The notes beneath the pieces were generated by a model. The model ran no database searches. It was given only the letters and a program-made list of their open reading frames with translations, and was not told the DNA's origin. A stretch of 21,290 bases of DNA, taken from positions 184,180 through 205,469 of the forward strand of contig NW_003131854.1 of the NCBI RefSeq assembly GCF_000003605.2. The letters run 5' to 3'. A program made the translations under genes and the position numbers. Positions within the stretch are counted from its first letter, which is position 1, and every line of letters begins with the position of its first letter. This document shows positions 9,367 to 20,255 of this stretch, piece after piece. This stretch comes from Saccoglossus kowalevskii (Eukaryota; Hemichordata; Enteropneusta; Harrimaniidae).

Positions 9367-10126
9367 TTGTGAAAAACTGTATATAGCCTAAACACCTTGT
9401 CATAGTCCAGGCGGTGATGGGCGAAACCATTGTGGATGTATATGCTGGACGAATCCATTGTGACTTTGCTGAATCATAAACACATGTATATCAAAATGCA
9501 AGGTACATCATTTGTAATTACTAGAAAAGAATGTTTGTTCAGTAATGCGTTCATTAGTATGAGCGAACGCTTATTATTATAATTAACAAAGACATACTAT
9601 CTGGAACCCCCCTATCTCTCACTTTAGCCCACAATTGTTACGATTATTAGGAAGTGAGTTATAAAGTCATAACTAATAGCATGATAAATACGTATATTGT
9701 GTCAAATGTCAAGCCACTCAGCACATAGTAGTCTGGCATAGTATTCACCCATTCCGACAGCAATCAACAATAAATGTCACATAATTGAATGCGTCAGTGA
9801 GAGCATATATCACTTGTACAATTTGACTTGTTTTGCCCCAGCATCAATCACCAGTGACAGATAATAAGAAAACTTCCAAATTCGACTGTCCGCATTATCT
9901 GAATTAAATACTGCTCAAATGTATTTCTGTCATTTCAAAGTAGAAATTTCTCTGGTTAGCTTGACCTTGGCATTGTTGAAAAAAATGAAATGAGACACCC
10001 TGACAACCTCTACATGTACTAGAAACGTATGAAATGTTGCAAAGTATGTTTAATATGACACACACATCGAAAATACATCACAAACAAATCAGACGTCTCA
10101 ACCACTGATACTGACAATTAAAAAGT
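9367..10126. other. Upstream flank of the TRIM gene, no gene
   Basis: About 760 bp of AT-rich DNA between the TRIM start and the 39-bp minisatellite. It should hold the promoter and 5' UTR of the TRIM gene. I see no clear TATA box or splice signal that I would defend, and no open frame of note. Confidence 0.5.
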
Positions 10127-10477
10127 ATGCGATGGTGCAACCAAGGATCAGACTCGTGTTCATATATGCGATGGTGCAACCAAGGATCAGACTCGTGTTC
10201 ATATATGCGATGGTGCAACCAAGGATCAGACTCGTGTTCATATATGCGATGGTGCAACCAAGGATCAGACTCGTGTTCATATATGCGATGGTGCAACCAA
10301 GGATCAGACTCGTGTTCATATATGCGATGGTGCAACCAAGGATCAGACTCGTGTTCATATATGCGATGGTGCAACCAAGGATCAGACTCGTGTTCATATA
10401 TGCGATGGTGCAACCAAGGATCAGACTCGTGTTCATATATGCGATGGTGCAACCAAGGATCAGACTCGTGTTCATAT
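10127..10477. repeat. Minisatellite: nine identical 39-bp units
   Basis: Units start at 10127, 10166, 10205, 10244, 10283, 10322, 10361, 10400 and 10439. Each begins ATGCGATGGTGCAACCAAGG and ends GTGTTCATAT. I see no base difference among the nine copies. Because 39 is a multiple of three and the unit lacks stops in several frames, long repetitive open frames appear on both strands. These are a by-product, with no start context or domain. The array lies about 770 bp upstream of one TRIM start and about 1 kb past the stop of the other. Identity across copies points to recent expansion or homogenisation. Confidence 0.97.
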
Positions 10478-11509
10478 ATGTTAATCAATATCTATTCTTT
10501 GTACTTTTCTACATGCATTCATCTATAGTATGTACAATTTGTAATATCCTCTCTTATATGTAACACATACAAATTGTATCCAGATCTCTCAAAAATGAAT
10601 AAAATTTACATAAGTAATGAGTATTTTAAGAAGTGTACAGTATTTTGGGGGAATACAGATCCTTCTGTGCATATAAGATTTTACAGATTTGCAAAACATT
10701 CATCCACTGATTCTATTGTTTTTGTTCTCTTTTGAACACATAATGTGTAATAAATGGCATAAACAGACTTGCTATGAAAACTAGTATGTGCTACCCATTC
10801 TGGCTTCAACTAGTTAAAGTTGCATTCCCACGTTTTGCAATATTCAGAAAATCTCCCAATTGATTGTGATCACCATGAACAATGATAAAATGATTTGGTT
10901 AGGTAACAAATACTGAAATACTAAAAATAGCCTACACCGAAAGCTGCGATGTTTAGTCAGCAAACTTAAACAGGCTTACCATTGCTGTAATCACATTAAC
11001 ATTAACACTTTACTTTATTTTAAGAGGTCACCTAAATTCGACTACATTTTTCTGTTGAATAAGATTTTTCTTATTAACTGTACAAGTGGAATACAAATAA
11101 AAAATGGAAATAATATAAATCAGCATCACCTTAAACGATTTGTCTTAAATCCTAACAAATGTTTTTCATACATATTAGATAATATGTGTCCCAGATTTTG
11201 AAAGAACTTTCTATGAAAAATCAATAGTTTATTTCAAAAAAATAAATTAAATTATTTGAATTAATATTACTATAAATTAATGACAAATAGAACATTTTCC
11301 TTTATTTATATGTTGTGATAGGGCAACAAATACTACATATTAATTTCAGTGGACTGAATAAATGGACTGGATAACGAATAATTTATACAGATAGACAAAT
11401 CTGAAAATCCATTTCGTATTTTATGCGATTTCACAGCTTTAGTAATGAAATCACAATAATAATTAATGTTGAATCAACAGTTCGGAAAACAACTTTCAGT
11501 AAAACTAAT
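10478..11509. other. Intergenic stretch downstream of the second TRIM gene
   Basis: AT-rich, no gene recognised. It should hold the 3' UTR of the TRIM gene at 11510-13435. An 11-bp inverted repeat, TACAATTTGTA at 10533-10543 and its complement at 10568-10578, flanks a 24-base loop. No transposon end was identified. Confidence 0.5.
11301..11306 (-). promoter_or_regulatory. Candidate polyadenylation signal AATAAA for the second TRIM gene
   Basis: TTTATT on the + strand reads AATAAA on the minus strand, about 204 bp past the TAA at 11510-11512, and is the first canonical hexamer in that direction. Another occurs at 11228-11233. Chance occurrence is likely in such AT-rich DNA. Confidence 0.3.
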
Positions 11510-13435
11510 TTACTGTACAAATAGTTTAATGCAATTTGTTTGGCTATCAGCAACTGCTACTGTTAAGTTGTTCATTATTGCAATACCAGATGGACGTTTT
11601 AATCCATCTTCATGTGTGTTAATTTGGCAGATGAAATTTCCTAGACAATCAAACTTTTGTAATTTATTGTCACCACTGACATAAAGATATCCATTGTCAT
11701 CAAAAGCTAAATATGCTGGTTTGTACAACATTCTACCTGACTTTCTAACTTCTGGAATTCTATATAAAAAGGGCCCATCTTTATCGTATACGTCCACATT
11801 GTTATTATTGGTGACACACACAAACAATTTACCTTCGCTGTCAATCCTGATACAATTAGGGGTGGATCGTTTCAATTTAATTGATTTCACAAACGCACCT
11901 TCTTGTGTAAACACCTTTGCAAAAACATTCCATGGCCAGTGTTCATTTAAAACATAAACCAAATTAGTAATCGGGCATACAGCAATACTTCTTGTGCGAT
12001 CTAGAAAACTCATACCAAAATATGAAATGGTATTTCTAATTGTATTGATTAAAGCAACTTTGTTTGTTTGATCACCAACTACAACATAATTGTCGTTATT
12101 TAAAATAGCCACATCTATCGGTCTAAACTGCTCTTCTAGTGCTATTATATCCTTACATTTCCCGCTAATATCTATGATCTGTAGTCTGTTGTTGTCTTTG
12201 TCAGCAGCTACAATGTCACCATCTGTATTTATTGCAATGCCACAAATATTATTGAATTGTAGTTTCCCGTCTCCTTTCTGGCCTATGGTTTTGACTAAGC
12301 CTTTGATGACTTGCACTGTGAATGGAGGTCCTGGTTTGGCTATATCTCCAATCATCAATATAATTTTATGATTGCCTTCCACGTCACCGTGTAAAGTCAC
12401 AGAGTATGCACCATCGCCATTATCAATCACTTGCATTAGCTTCTGTGGAGAGCCATCCGGTTTAATGTGAATTGCTTTAACCTTATGTTCACCAACTACA
12501 TGTCTTCCCATACAGTCTTTGGTGGAAATTGGTATGGCGACTGCTTGACCTTTGAACATGTATTCAACATTACCTCCAATAGTGCAGTTGGAAACGCACA
12601 CTGGCTGTTTATGTCTGAACAGGTTCGAGACTTTTTCACCACGAGGCAGCACTTCAAGGTCATATTTAGTCACATTTGTTTCGGTGTCATCAATAAGTTT
12701 CATGATGTGTTGCTCTGTACAATGTTTCGATGATAACAGGTCTACATAGTCCTTGGAATGCAAGTACTTCTGTATCTTAGTAAAAGCCTGTTTCAGAGAT
12801 TTGTGTTTTGATTCAAGATTATGCACCTGAAGGTTCAAAGGTTTCATCCTTGCCGCACGTTCATGTTCTATGTCATCAATTACAGACTTCTCTTCCCTAC
12901 TCACAGCCAGGTTCATCTCCCTAGATGCACCTCGTACTGTGTCCTTTTCTCTGGTGAGATTTGTATTCAGCTTGTGACAAAATTCGGCTGTTTTAGCCAT
13001 TCCCTTTGAAAGGACAACACTCCTTTCTTCAAGTGCCATGGCCATCTTTACCAAGTCACTGCGACACGCATCTACAGCTTCTTTCAAGGGTATGTGGACA
13101 TGGTCTGGTATACGGTGTGTCACTATTGTGCAGTCTGAACAGGTTGGCACTTCACAGGTCTTACAGAAAAACTTTACTTCACTACCATGGTGAATGGAAC
13201 AAAACTTATAATTGTTTGTAGAAGAAGGCTGTGGGATTGGAGTAGATGGTATGCTTAGCCCTGTGAGAAATATAACCCTATGAACACGTGTTAATGCAAT
13301 GTTTTTGTGAACTTTAACACAGTTGGTGCACAGGTATTGTTGACATTCAATGCAGGTTGCTAAAGCTGGATCAGACTCGCACCCCTCACATTTTAGAGGT
13401 GCAGTTCCAGATAGACGCGGGGTTCTTCGACGCAT
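11510..13435 (-). CDS. TRIM-NHL protein lacking a RING: two B-boxes, coiled coil, filamin, six-bladed NHL propeller
   Basis: 641 residues, intronless, ATG at 13435-13433 with G at -3. B-box 1 lies about 16-52 (C16, C19, C28, C31, C36, C39, H43, H52) and B-box 2 about 79-112. A Ser/Pro-rich insert of about 18 residues (60-77) between them is absent in the paralogue. A coiled coil follows at about 118-225, a filamin repeat at 293-378, and six NHL blades at 380-641, including GIAINTDGDIVAADKDNNRLQI and, last, GIAIMNNLTVAVADSQTNCIKLF. NHL propellers of LIN-41 and Brat type bind RNA or protein. Strong, collinear similarity to the gene at 7960-9354 shows a tandem duplication. The RING is missing because the region just upstream is a broken RING (13436-13670), so translation from this internal ATG is inferred. 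Without a RING it could oligomerise and bind targets but not ubiquitinate alone. The long intact frame argues for continued constraint. Confidence 0.85.
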   Translation of the reverse strand: MRRRTPRLSGTAPLKCEGCESDPALATCIECQQYLCTNCVKVHKNIALTRVHRVIFLTGLSIPSTPIPQPSSTNNYKFCSIHHGSEVKFFCKTCEVPTCSDCTIVTHRIPDHVHIPLKEAVDACRSDLVKMAMALEERSVVLSKGMAKTAEFCHKLNTNLTREKDTVRGASREMNLAVSREEKSVIDDIEHERAARMKPLNLQVHNLESKHKSLKQAFTKIQKYLHSKDYVDLLSSKHCTEQHIMKLIDDTETNVTKYDLEVLPRGEKVSNLFRHKQPVCVSNCTIGGNVEYMFKGQAVAIPISTKDCMGRHVVGEHKVKAIHIKPDGSPQKLMQVIDNGDGAYSVTLHGDVEGNHKIILMIGDIAKPGPPFTVQVIKGLVKTIGQKGDGKLQFNNICGIAINTDGDIVAADKDNNRLQIIDISGKCKDIIALEEQFRPIDVAILNNDNYVVVGDQTNKVALINTIRNTISYFGMSFLDRTRSIAVCPITNLVYVLNEHWPWNVFAKVFTQEGAFVKSIKLKRSTPNCIRIDSEGKLFVCVTNNNNVDVYDKDGPFLYRIPEVRKSGRMLYKPAYLAFDDNGYLYVSGDNKLQKFDCLGNFICQINTHEDGLKRPSGIAIMNNLTVAVADSQTNCIKLFVQ

Positions 13436-13670
13436 CTCGTTGAGGAGACTTGAAATAAAAAAAAGTTACCTTTCAGTCTAGCTATTTCCTCTTCTCTCAA
13501 ATCAAAAGAGGCGGAGCATGTAGGACATTTCCAATTCGAGTCGGTCTTCTCAGCCAAAGTAACTAAACACTGCTTGCAGAATATATGTAGACATGGTAGG
13601 ACCTTTAGTTGTTGATGAAGTTTAAAACAAATTAACTAATCTCATTCGGGGTTTGTATTGTAGAACTCAT
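13436..13670 (-). pseudogene. Broken 5' end and RING finger of the second TRIM gene
   Basis: The ancestral start appears to be ATG 13670-13668 (MSSTIQTPNEIS), aligned with the start of the paralogue, then TAA at 13634-13632. A deletion there removes the first RING Cys and shifts frame. The rest of the RING follows: FKLHQQLKVLPCLHIFC, KCPTCSASFDL, keeping one Cys of the first pair and the other six ligands. It then meets an A-run on the + strand (T-run in coding sense) of eight bases at 13457-13464, where the paralogue has six. The +2 change puts the RING out of frame with the B-boxes. Three independent lesions make a simple sequencing error unlikely. Confidence 0.85.
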
Positions 13671-16600
13671 AGTTATGTCTATGGTGAAGTTAAAACAATA
13701 CAATACACCGAATAATGCACTTAGTGCAAAAGTGATGGGTGTGTATAAAGGACCATTTCATTTTGATTATGTCTAACATAATATCGAATGTAAATTAATC
13801 CCTTGTGATTGAATGGTTATTGCAAAATCATGATGATAATCAATATACATTACAAAACAAGTAAAATAGTATGGAAATAATATAAACGATTTTTGGATAT
13901 ATGAAATATTATGGAATCCCTCCCGACTGAATTTGGTTTAGTCCGTGACTACTAAAGTCTGGCAGTCACATTGCAAGATAACAAAGTAAATTGCGCTGTT
14001 ATCAAATAAGGTCATCACACTATTTGTTATTCGTGCACTAGTTTCATGCCTCAACTGGAATGACCAACAAAATATAGGGACATGTATGACACTTGCTTTT
14101 CTGTATATTAAATCACTCACTCTTTCAATATATTTGTCATCGACTGAGGTGGGTACTTGAAATGAAACCGATGTTCAAAAGACTGTAATGTTAAAGAGAG
14201 ACTATCAGGGAGACGTCAGACTGTAGAGAGGACTGCAGTTTTCTTTCTCTTAATTCATAACAGTTCAATGACTCAATATATTGCACACAAGTTTATTGTA
14301 ACCATGGGCACGTGGATACCAGCACTAATGACACGCACTTAAATACATACCATAAATATTCAAGGCTAGTCTATAGGCTCAAAGTACAAACCAGACAATA
14401 TAAAGTTGTGTAATGCCAAATAAATCGAGTTAAGTATATATGCCCTCATGTTGTTCATTGCCATGGCAACCCACGCATTCTCATCGGCGGGTGTTCCTGT
14501 GGACATTGTGGAACACTACAGCCTAGGCAGCGTCACTATGCAGTATTTATACTTGTATGTTCTCATCAAGTATTTATTTTTAACAGTTGACTTTATCAAT
14601 TGGAGGTGTTACTGGAGTAATTAAAATTTTTGAATTGATTAAAATGTTTTATTAAATACGTGTCGGATATGTGAAAATATAATATTGCATGTCAATCCAT
14701 ACATTTTAGGAATATTGACCTCTGAATGGTTAACCACATCGTCAAAGAAGATTCAACTGTCATCTGGTGTCTCTGACCATATGGTCGGCAATTCTGATCA
14801 AATATGGTAATAAAGTTGAAGAGCTTATTTATTTAGCCAGTATTAATCGCATTTAAGATACGCACACTAATACAGTCATCTCTGGTCGGACCGAATTACA
14901 GATTCAGAAATGAGGAACGCCACATAAACAATCAGCTGCCGTACAAATGATAATAAAATAAATGGATTTAGTTGCCGATATGAGGGCCGCCATCTTGGGT
15001 AAGGCATTAAATTAAACAAGAAACAAGTTGAGAAACGCGTTTTTTCAGGTTCTTAGAAATCAAGAAAAAAAATACCAAACCTTCACGGTCAAACGATTGG
15101 TTGGTGGTAATATTAAGCCAACCGCTAACGCAATTCGGCCAATTTCGTCGTTTTTGTGTGGAAAAATCTCTTGCAAACGAACACCTAATTACATGAAGAA
15201 CATAGAACACTTTCCCGAAGTGTTTGGAACCATAATTATCATTCCAACCTAGGAACCAATCAGCAATGTTTTTATTATTTTTATCAGCGGTATTTTACGG
15301 GGTATTTCATCCTACCATATTAAGAAATTTGAATTCCAAATATGGAATGATTACGCGCGTAGGCGTCTTCTCATAATACAAACAAACTTGGCTGCCATCA
15401 GGGTTTGACCGGACTCTACACAAAGAAGTTCGCTGATTCTGTTCTAAACCTTTTGGATTTCGGCATTCCCATGGTGTATCATTGGGAGGAAAAGATGTAT
15501 TGTAGTTAGGTTATTACGAGGACGTCACTCAGACAGCACGCCGTCGTATCAACCTCCGCGACAGTCCTGTTGTATTGTCTTCGTGCATACTTTTAATAAT
15601 AACCTCATATTATTCAAACTTAAAATCAAAAACAAAGATCATAACACACTGTAAACAAATATTTGGATACTGTACATGCTTTATATCATACTAAACCGAT
15701 CACTAGATTTGTTGACTGTGAAATGTTTAGCGCCACCAACGGAGGTTTGTCCCTCGGTGCTATCGAATCTCAATTAACAAAACGCAGTCGCCCATGATCG
15801 TAGTCGATGGTCGACCATGGTCACGCTCGCCTGGGGAAGTCTGCATCGGCCAGGTGAACGAGTTGAGGAGATGAATTTAAAAAGATCAATAACATGAACT
15901 ACATAAACAAAGTAGATGCTCAGTTTGCTAAACAGGATCGATAATCAGGTGAGTCAGATATATAGAGATATCCTCAGAAAAGGGCACCTTAATCAAAAGT
16001 ACAATTTGTACATAAAGAACACATGGCTTTAAATGTATTCTCAACATTTATTCATAATTTTAATCCATGTAATATTAAGCCATAATCACTGTTTTGGACG
16101 TTAGATGACACATGATAATATGTCACATTTCAGTCACATGTATCATAAAGGGATAAATGTTCATTTTATGATGATGCCGGGAATTTTCTTTTTGGGGCAT
16201 ACAATTATATCTATGATACCCATGTACAGTGTCATATTCATCATAATACACGCCTATGCAGGAATATAACACTTATTCCTTGTTTCCCATCATAAATTAT
16301 TAACATACACGCTGGCGCAGGCTTACGATATTGGATACAAAGAATTGCATAAATATAGGAAAATAGCAAATAGAAATATAAAAATCGTGACAATATAAGA
16401 GTCTCAGATTGCAATTTGGAATTCATTTAATAAATCTTATTTTTGTTGATGAGACTATTGAATAAGTCTATTATTCACTCTCAATTACTGACCATACACT
16501 AAAATTCATTCTGGAACAATTTACCCTATCTTCTTAAAAATAGATTAACAGCGAATGCAAAAGCGTCCATACAGTAATACTAATAATAATAATTAACTAT

Positions 16601-17724
16601 AGTCACATGTTGACATGTGAAGTACATTCTACATACAAGTTAAAGGCATAAAGCTGGGGTTGTTATAAACATTTTATAAATATATTTTTGTATAAGTGAA
16701 ACTGACCAATCCAGAATCGATATGGCGACATCACTGACCCCCAAGTTTTAATTAATGATTAGTTAAACACCATCCGATGAACTAGCTGTTTATTTACCAT
16801 GTCACAGTTGTCATGTCACTTAAAGACATGCGCAGCTCTCGAGTCAATCATATTCGAATTTGGATGAAAGCTTATGATCGATATTTACAAATTGTTATAA
16901 ATATGTTTATAAACTGTGCCACAGCTTTCTGCTTTTCATTATATGCCATCATATAAACAACATGTCGATTTCTCAAATTATATGCGTATATGCGTAACAT
17001 TGGCGTCTACGGGTGTAATGTTTAATATGGAATGACAATAGCATCAACAGTAATTGAGCAAAGTGATGAACCTACTAACAATTCATACACGTATATCACT
17101 CCGCCTAATTAATTACTCCCTTTTGAGGTTCAGGGCAAGTTCAGTAAGATTAAAATGGCGTTAGATGCAATTTAATTTATCTGAATGGGAAAGTATCGAT
17201 TATTGTGTTAAGGGTTTTTATTAGGAACGGTAATTTACGAGTTGTGTATGATCTAAATGGTCTTCCTAATAATTTGAAAGGTTTGGACTGTGTGGAAAAT
17301 TAAGTCGTAAATAGGCCGCAGCTATTTCAATGAATATTATAAATAAACAATGTCACATTGGTCTCATATTTCGTTACTTATAGTCTGATGCTACACCGTG
17401 TGACTCTTTGAGATGATCTAGGATTTCCTACATCCCAGAGTCGTGTGTGGGAATACTATTAATGCTACCGTTAAGAAAGAAATAATAATTCAATAATAAT
17501 CATACGAGGCGAGTTATTGATTTGATGATTTGTAATAATGAACTTCTGCTCACAGAACAAAATATTTGAACATTATATAAGCTTAGTCAAATACAATAGT
17601 GGAGATAGGATATTAAATCGTAGATCTGATAACACGAAATGTGAAGGTAAATTTAACACAAACAAACGACAAAAACAAGTCATTGAAAATGACACAGTCC
17701 CCGTTTTTTTGTGTGCTCGTCATA
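13671..17724. other. Long stretch without a recognised gene
   Basis: About 4 kb, AT-rich, probably including the promoter of the TRIM gene to its left. Open frames are short and without domains. A 49-codon open stretch at 15363-15509 (+), bounded by TAG codons, has a protein-like composition (TKKFADSVLNLLDFGIPMVY) but no Met near its start and no family I recognise. A perfect palindrome sits at 16603-16620, and a second, ATGGTCGACCAT, lies near 15808. TAA-rich microsatellites occur near 16580 and 17485. A GCCGCCATCTTG motif (YY1-like, also common in repeats) is near 14988. No RNA gene seen. Confidence 0.5.
16603..16620. repeat. Perfect short palindrome TCACATGT-TG-ACATGTGA
   Basis: Eight-base arms around a two-base centre. 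Each arm holds ACATGT, so two such hexamers face each other. It could be a dimeric factor site or chance; no gene lies nearby to suggest a role. Confidence 0.8.
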
Positions 17725-17840
17725 TTAAAGCGGAGGGGTTGTCGCGAGCGTGTCCTTGAAACTCGAGTTCCAAGTGGCGTATACAACAGATTGTTTATTT
17801 ACATCAAAACACGTGTTCTGTGTAGTAGTAATATGACCAA
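17725..17840. mobile_element. Degenerate relative of the TTAA-flanked MITE
   Basis: It starts at TTAA 17725-17728 followed by AGCGGAGGGGTTGTCGCGAG, resembling the left end of the element at 7465. It then shares TGGCG...TATACAAC and TTGTTTATTTACAT in the same order and orientation. The copy lacks about 15 bases in the middle and its right end is decayed, so the end coordinate is approximate and no second TTAA is clear. Confidence 0.65.
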
Positions 17841-18300
17841 AAATAAAAATAGCCGTTATTCGGTCATCTTTGATTTGATTATGAAACACACTGATATGTA
17901 TGATGTACGTGTCAAATACGAATGAAAATGGCACATAAATTGTGGAAATATAGTAGTAAGGCCAAAAAGTCAGATTGCTGTCAATCGGCCATCCTTGACC
18001 AGATTTTGAAACAAATTGTCATGGACATGGATCCTGACATGTATAAAGTACATGTATGTGCCGAATTTGAATGAAAACTGACAGAGCACGTTCAAGATAC
18101 GGCAGAAAAAACAACATGATGCCTGCCTGTCAACCATCTTTGATCCAATCGCGAAATAAATCGTCATGGACATGTATCGTAACTTGTATAATCTATGTAC
18201 CAAGTTTGAATGAAAACTGACAAAGCATGTCCAAAATACAACATTTTCAAAAAACAAGATGGCTGCCAGTCGGCTATTTTAAATCATTGAAGGTAGTAAC
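17838..18300. repeat. Old diverged tandem repeat, units of about 125-145 bp
   Basis: A landmark of CGGCCATCTTTGAT type recurs at 17861, 17986, 18131 and 18271 (spacings 125, 145, 140). Other parts recur in order: GTCATGGACATG, a TGTATAA/TACATGT patch, and TTTGAATGAAAACTGACA. The last unit is cut short near 18300. The units are diverged and carry unrelated open frames, so this is non-coding. It follows the MITE relative directly. Confidence 0.8.
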
Positions 18301-20255
18301 GGAAGGAGCCACGACGCCTATCAAGTGGCCACTTAAGCCTCTTAACTGGTTTATTTCCTTTTGTTTCAACCCAAATTAATCCTGATAAGGACATGGTCTA
18401 GCTCATCTTTGATGTTGATGATAGTTTGCGATTGTTTACACAAGTAACGAGTTAGCGGAGTATGATATAACCTCGCCGATTTTTAATGTGACCATAAAAT
18501 ATATGCGCATTATGAAACTACAGTCATCACAAATGCGCACTGGGTTTGTTTAGGTGTGAAAGGTCAAAATACGTATTTCACGACCGGAAATTCAACAGAT
18601 GAACGTTTGACTTCACAAATTTCACATGTTTTAATTATTAGCGACTGTAACTATAACAAGATTCCGAGTGCATACAACAACAATTCCTAATAATCGGTGA
18701 AATAATCCACGAAATGAAACTATACTATTGCCGATACACATAACATAATAACAACTCAAATATTTTTAAGTACCAAAACAAGAATAAACAAAACACAATA
18801 TGAATTCAAATTACATAAAACAACATTTGTTAGAAATGTGTCTACCAAACTAATTTAAAGCTGATAGCAATCACTAATGATTCTGAGATAGAATAGTTGA
18901 TGACAAGCTCATTCCTTCATAGTCGCCGACTTGGGTAATTGGATGCATTAATTTTTAACCACCTAACTACTTGTAGCTTTTCAAGATGTAGTATATTAAA
19001 CAAAGCATGTTCTTGATTTTTTTTTTAAAACATGGTAATGTATGTATTACCTTATAAGCGAAGTATTAGGAAAATATGCATGTTAATACAAAGGATACTT
19101 TGGCTAATGTTTATTTTCATCCTTTGTTAGGGACATGCATTGAGAAATCCTAGTATCTATACATTACACTTTAATATTAGCTCATTAGCATAGTGATATA
19201 CATGGAACATAATTACATAGAGCCGAATAAATTTAACTAATGAGCACAAATAAATGATGTAAATAAATATCAAAAATGCTCAGTGTACAATTTAATATAC
19301 CGAGTTGAATTATGCATAGACCGTGATTGCGAAAATGATTGTCTAAAACAAAGTAATTTTTTAGATGTTCATTTAAAAATTAATCCAATCGATGATCTTG
19401 AATATAATATTACGTTGCTGAAAGTATCTTAGGTAGCGCACATTTCTGCTAAATTAAGTTAACGGTGTGGTACCAACTTACTAGATTGTGTGATTAATTG
19501 ACTTTTATAAACACGTATAAATCAGAAAGTATTAGCACAATGGTTTACTTTACATAACTGAGAACGTAACACACACATTGGTAAACGAATAACTCAAACC
19601 AAACGAGTGTCTTTAAGGACGGTTATTAAAATAAAATGACTTGGTAAAATTCAATGAATGACATACGACAAGAAACTTGTGCGATAAAATTACAGTTTCC
19701 ACTTCGTGGTCACGGTAACGTACATTCCATCACAAACATTACACATCCAATCTGATTATTTATCATATTCGATACACTGTTGGGCAACCAAATTGTTACT
19801 TAGGATACTAGTTATAAAGCAAAACTCACTGCATCAACAGTGTATTGTAATGGAAATTTCAATCAACTTTCGAACAGCGACCTTTTTTTCAATAAAAAAA
19901 TATTTTGCATTCTTATAGTAAATTTCATTTTTATAACAATATAATGTATTCCATCATTGGGACAGTGATGTACATGTCATTTTAAAAGTCTTACTTAACC
20001 TATGGCCAACCTAATGAAATATAAAACTTATGATTTTATTACGCACGTAACTGTCACAATTTGTTTTATTACAAAATTCGGCACTAAATTATCTCACTGG
20101 ACATTGTAATCAATTAAGGTCAATATAATGGCTTCTCTTGTTCCAAAATTTACCGTATACTACTGTCACAGCTAATATATTTTTTATTAGACGCATAAAA
20201 TCCTTAGGAAAGGATAAAAAGGGTCTTACAGAAAGAAATTAAAACAAACTACAAT
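18301..20255. other. Intergenic stretch without a recognised gene
   Basis: About 2 kb, strongly AT-rich. The only structure I can support is the fold-back repeat at 19035-19167, listed separately. One 70-codon frame near 19706-19918 ends in a Phe-rich low-complexity tail and has no domain. No RNA gene or transposon protein was recognised. Confidence 0.55.
19035..19167. repeat. Imperfect fold-back inverted repeat of about 133 bp
   Basis: The left arm holds GTAATGTAT (19035-19043), TATTAGGAAAA, ATGCATGT (19076-19083) and ACAAAGGAT (19088-19096). The right arm holds the complements ATCCTTTGT (19119-19127), ACATGCAT (19133-19140), a CCTAGTA patch and ATACATTAC (19159-19167). The loop is 22 bases. 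The outer parts need gaps. It is likely an old MITE-like element, and no target duplication is clear. Confidence 0.7.

Noticed and set aside
10127-10477. CRISPR-like array
   Set aside because: There are no spacers: units are directly adjacent and identical, and the window is animal DNA.
10127-10477. Origin of the 39-bp unit from a TRIM B-box (shared GAGTCTGATCC, 'ESDP')
   Set aside because: Only 11 bases match in a row, and the flanking residues do not align with the B-box Cys pattern. Probably coincidence.
10078-10563. Long repetitive open frames on both strands over the 39-bp array (13-residue repeats such as IYEHESDPWLHHR)
   Set aside because: They exist only because the unit length is a multiple of three and lacks stops. 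They occur in several frames at once with no start context or flanking coding sequence.
13440-13475. Tiny intron GTAACT...TTTCAAG between RING relic and B-boxes
   Set aside because: It would be about 25 bases, too short to splice, and the paralogue codes through the same site (TNFFISS).
15028-15252. Overlapping 74- and 67-codon frames on both strands
   Set aside because: No domain, weak starts and opposite-strand overlap. Composition is typical of chance frames.
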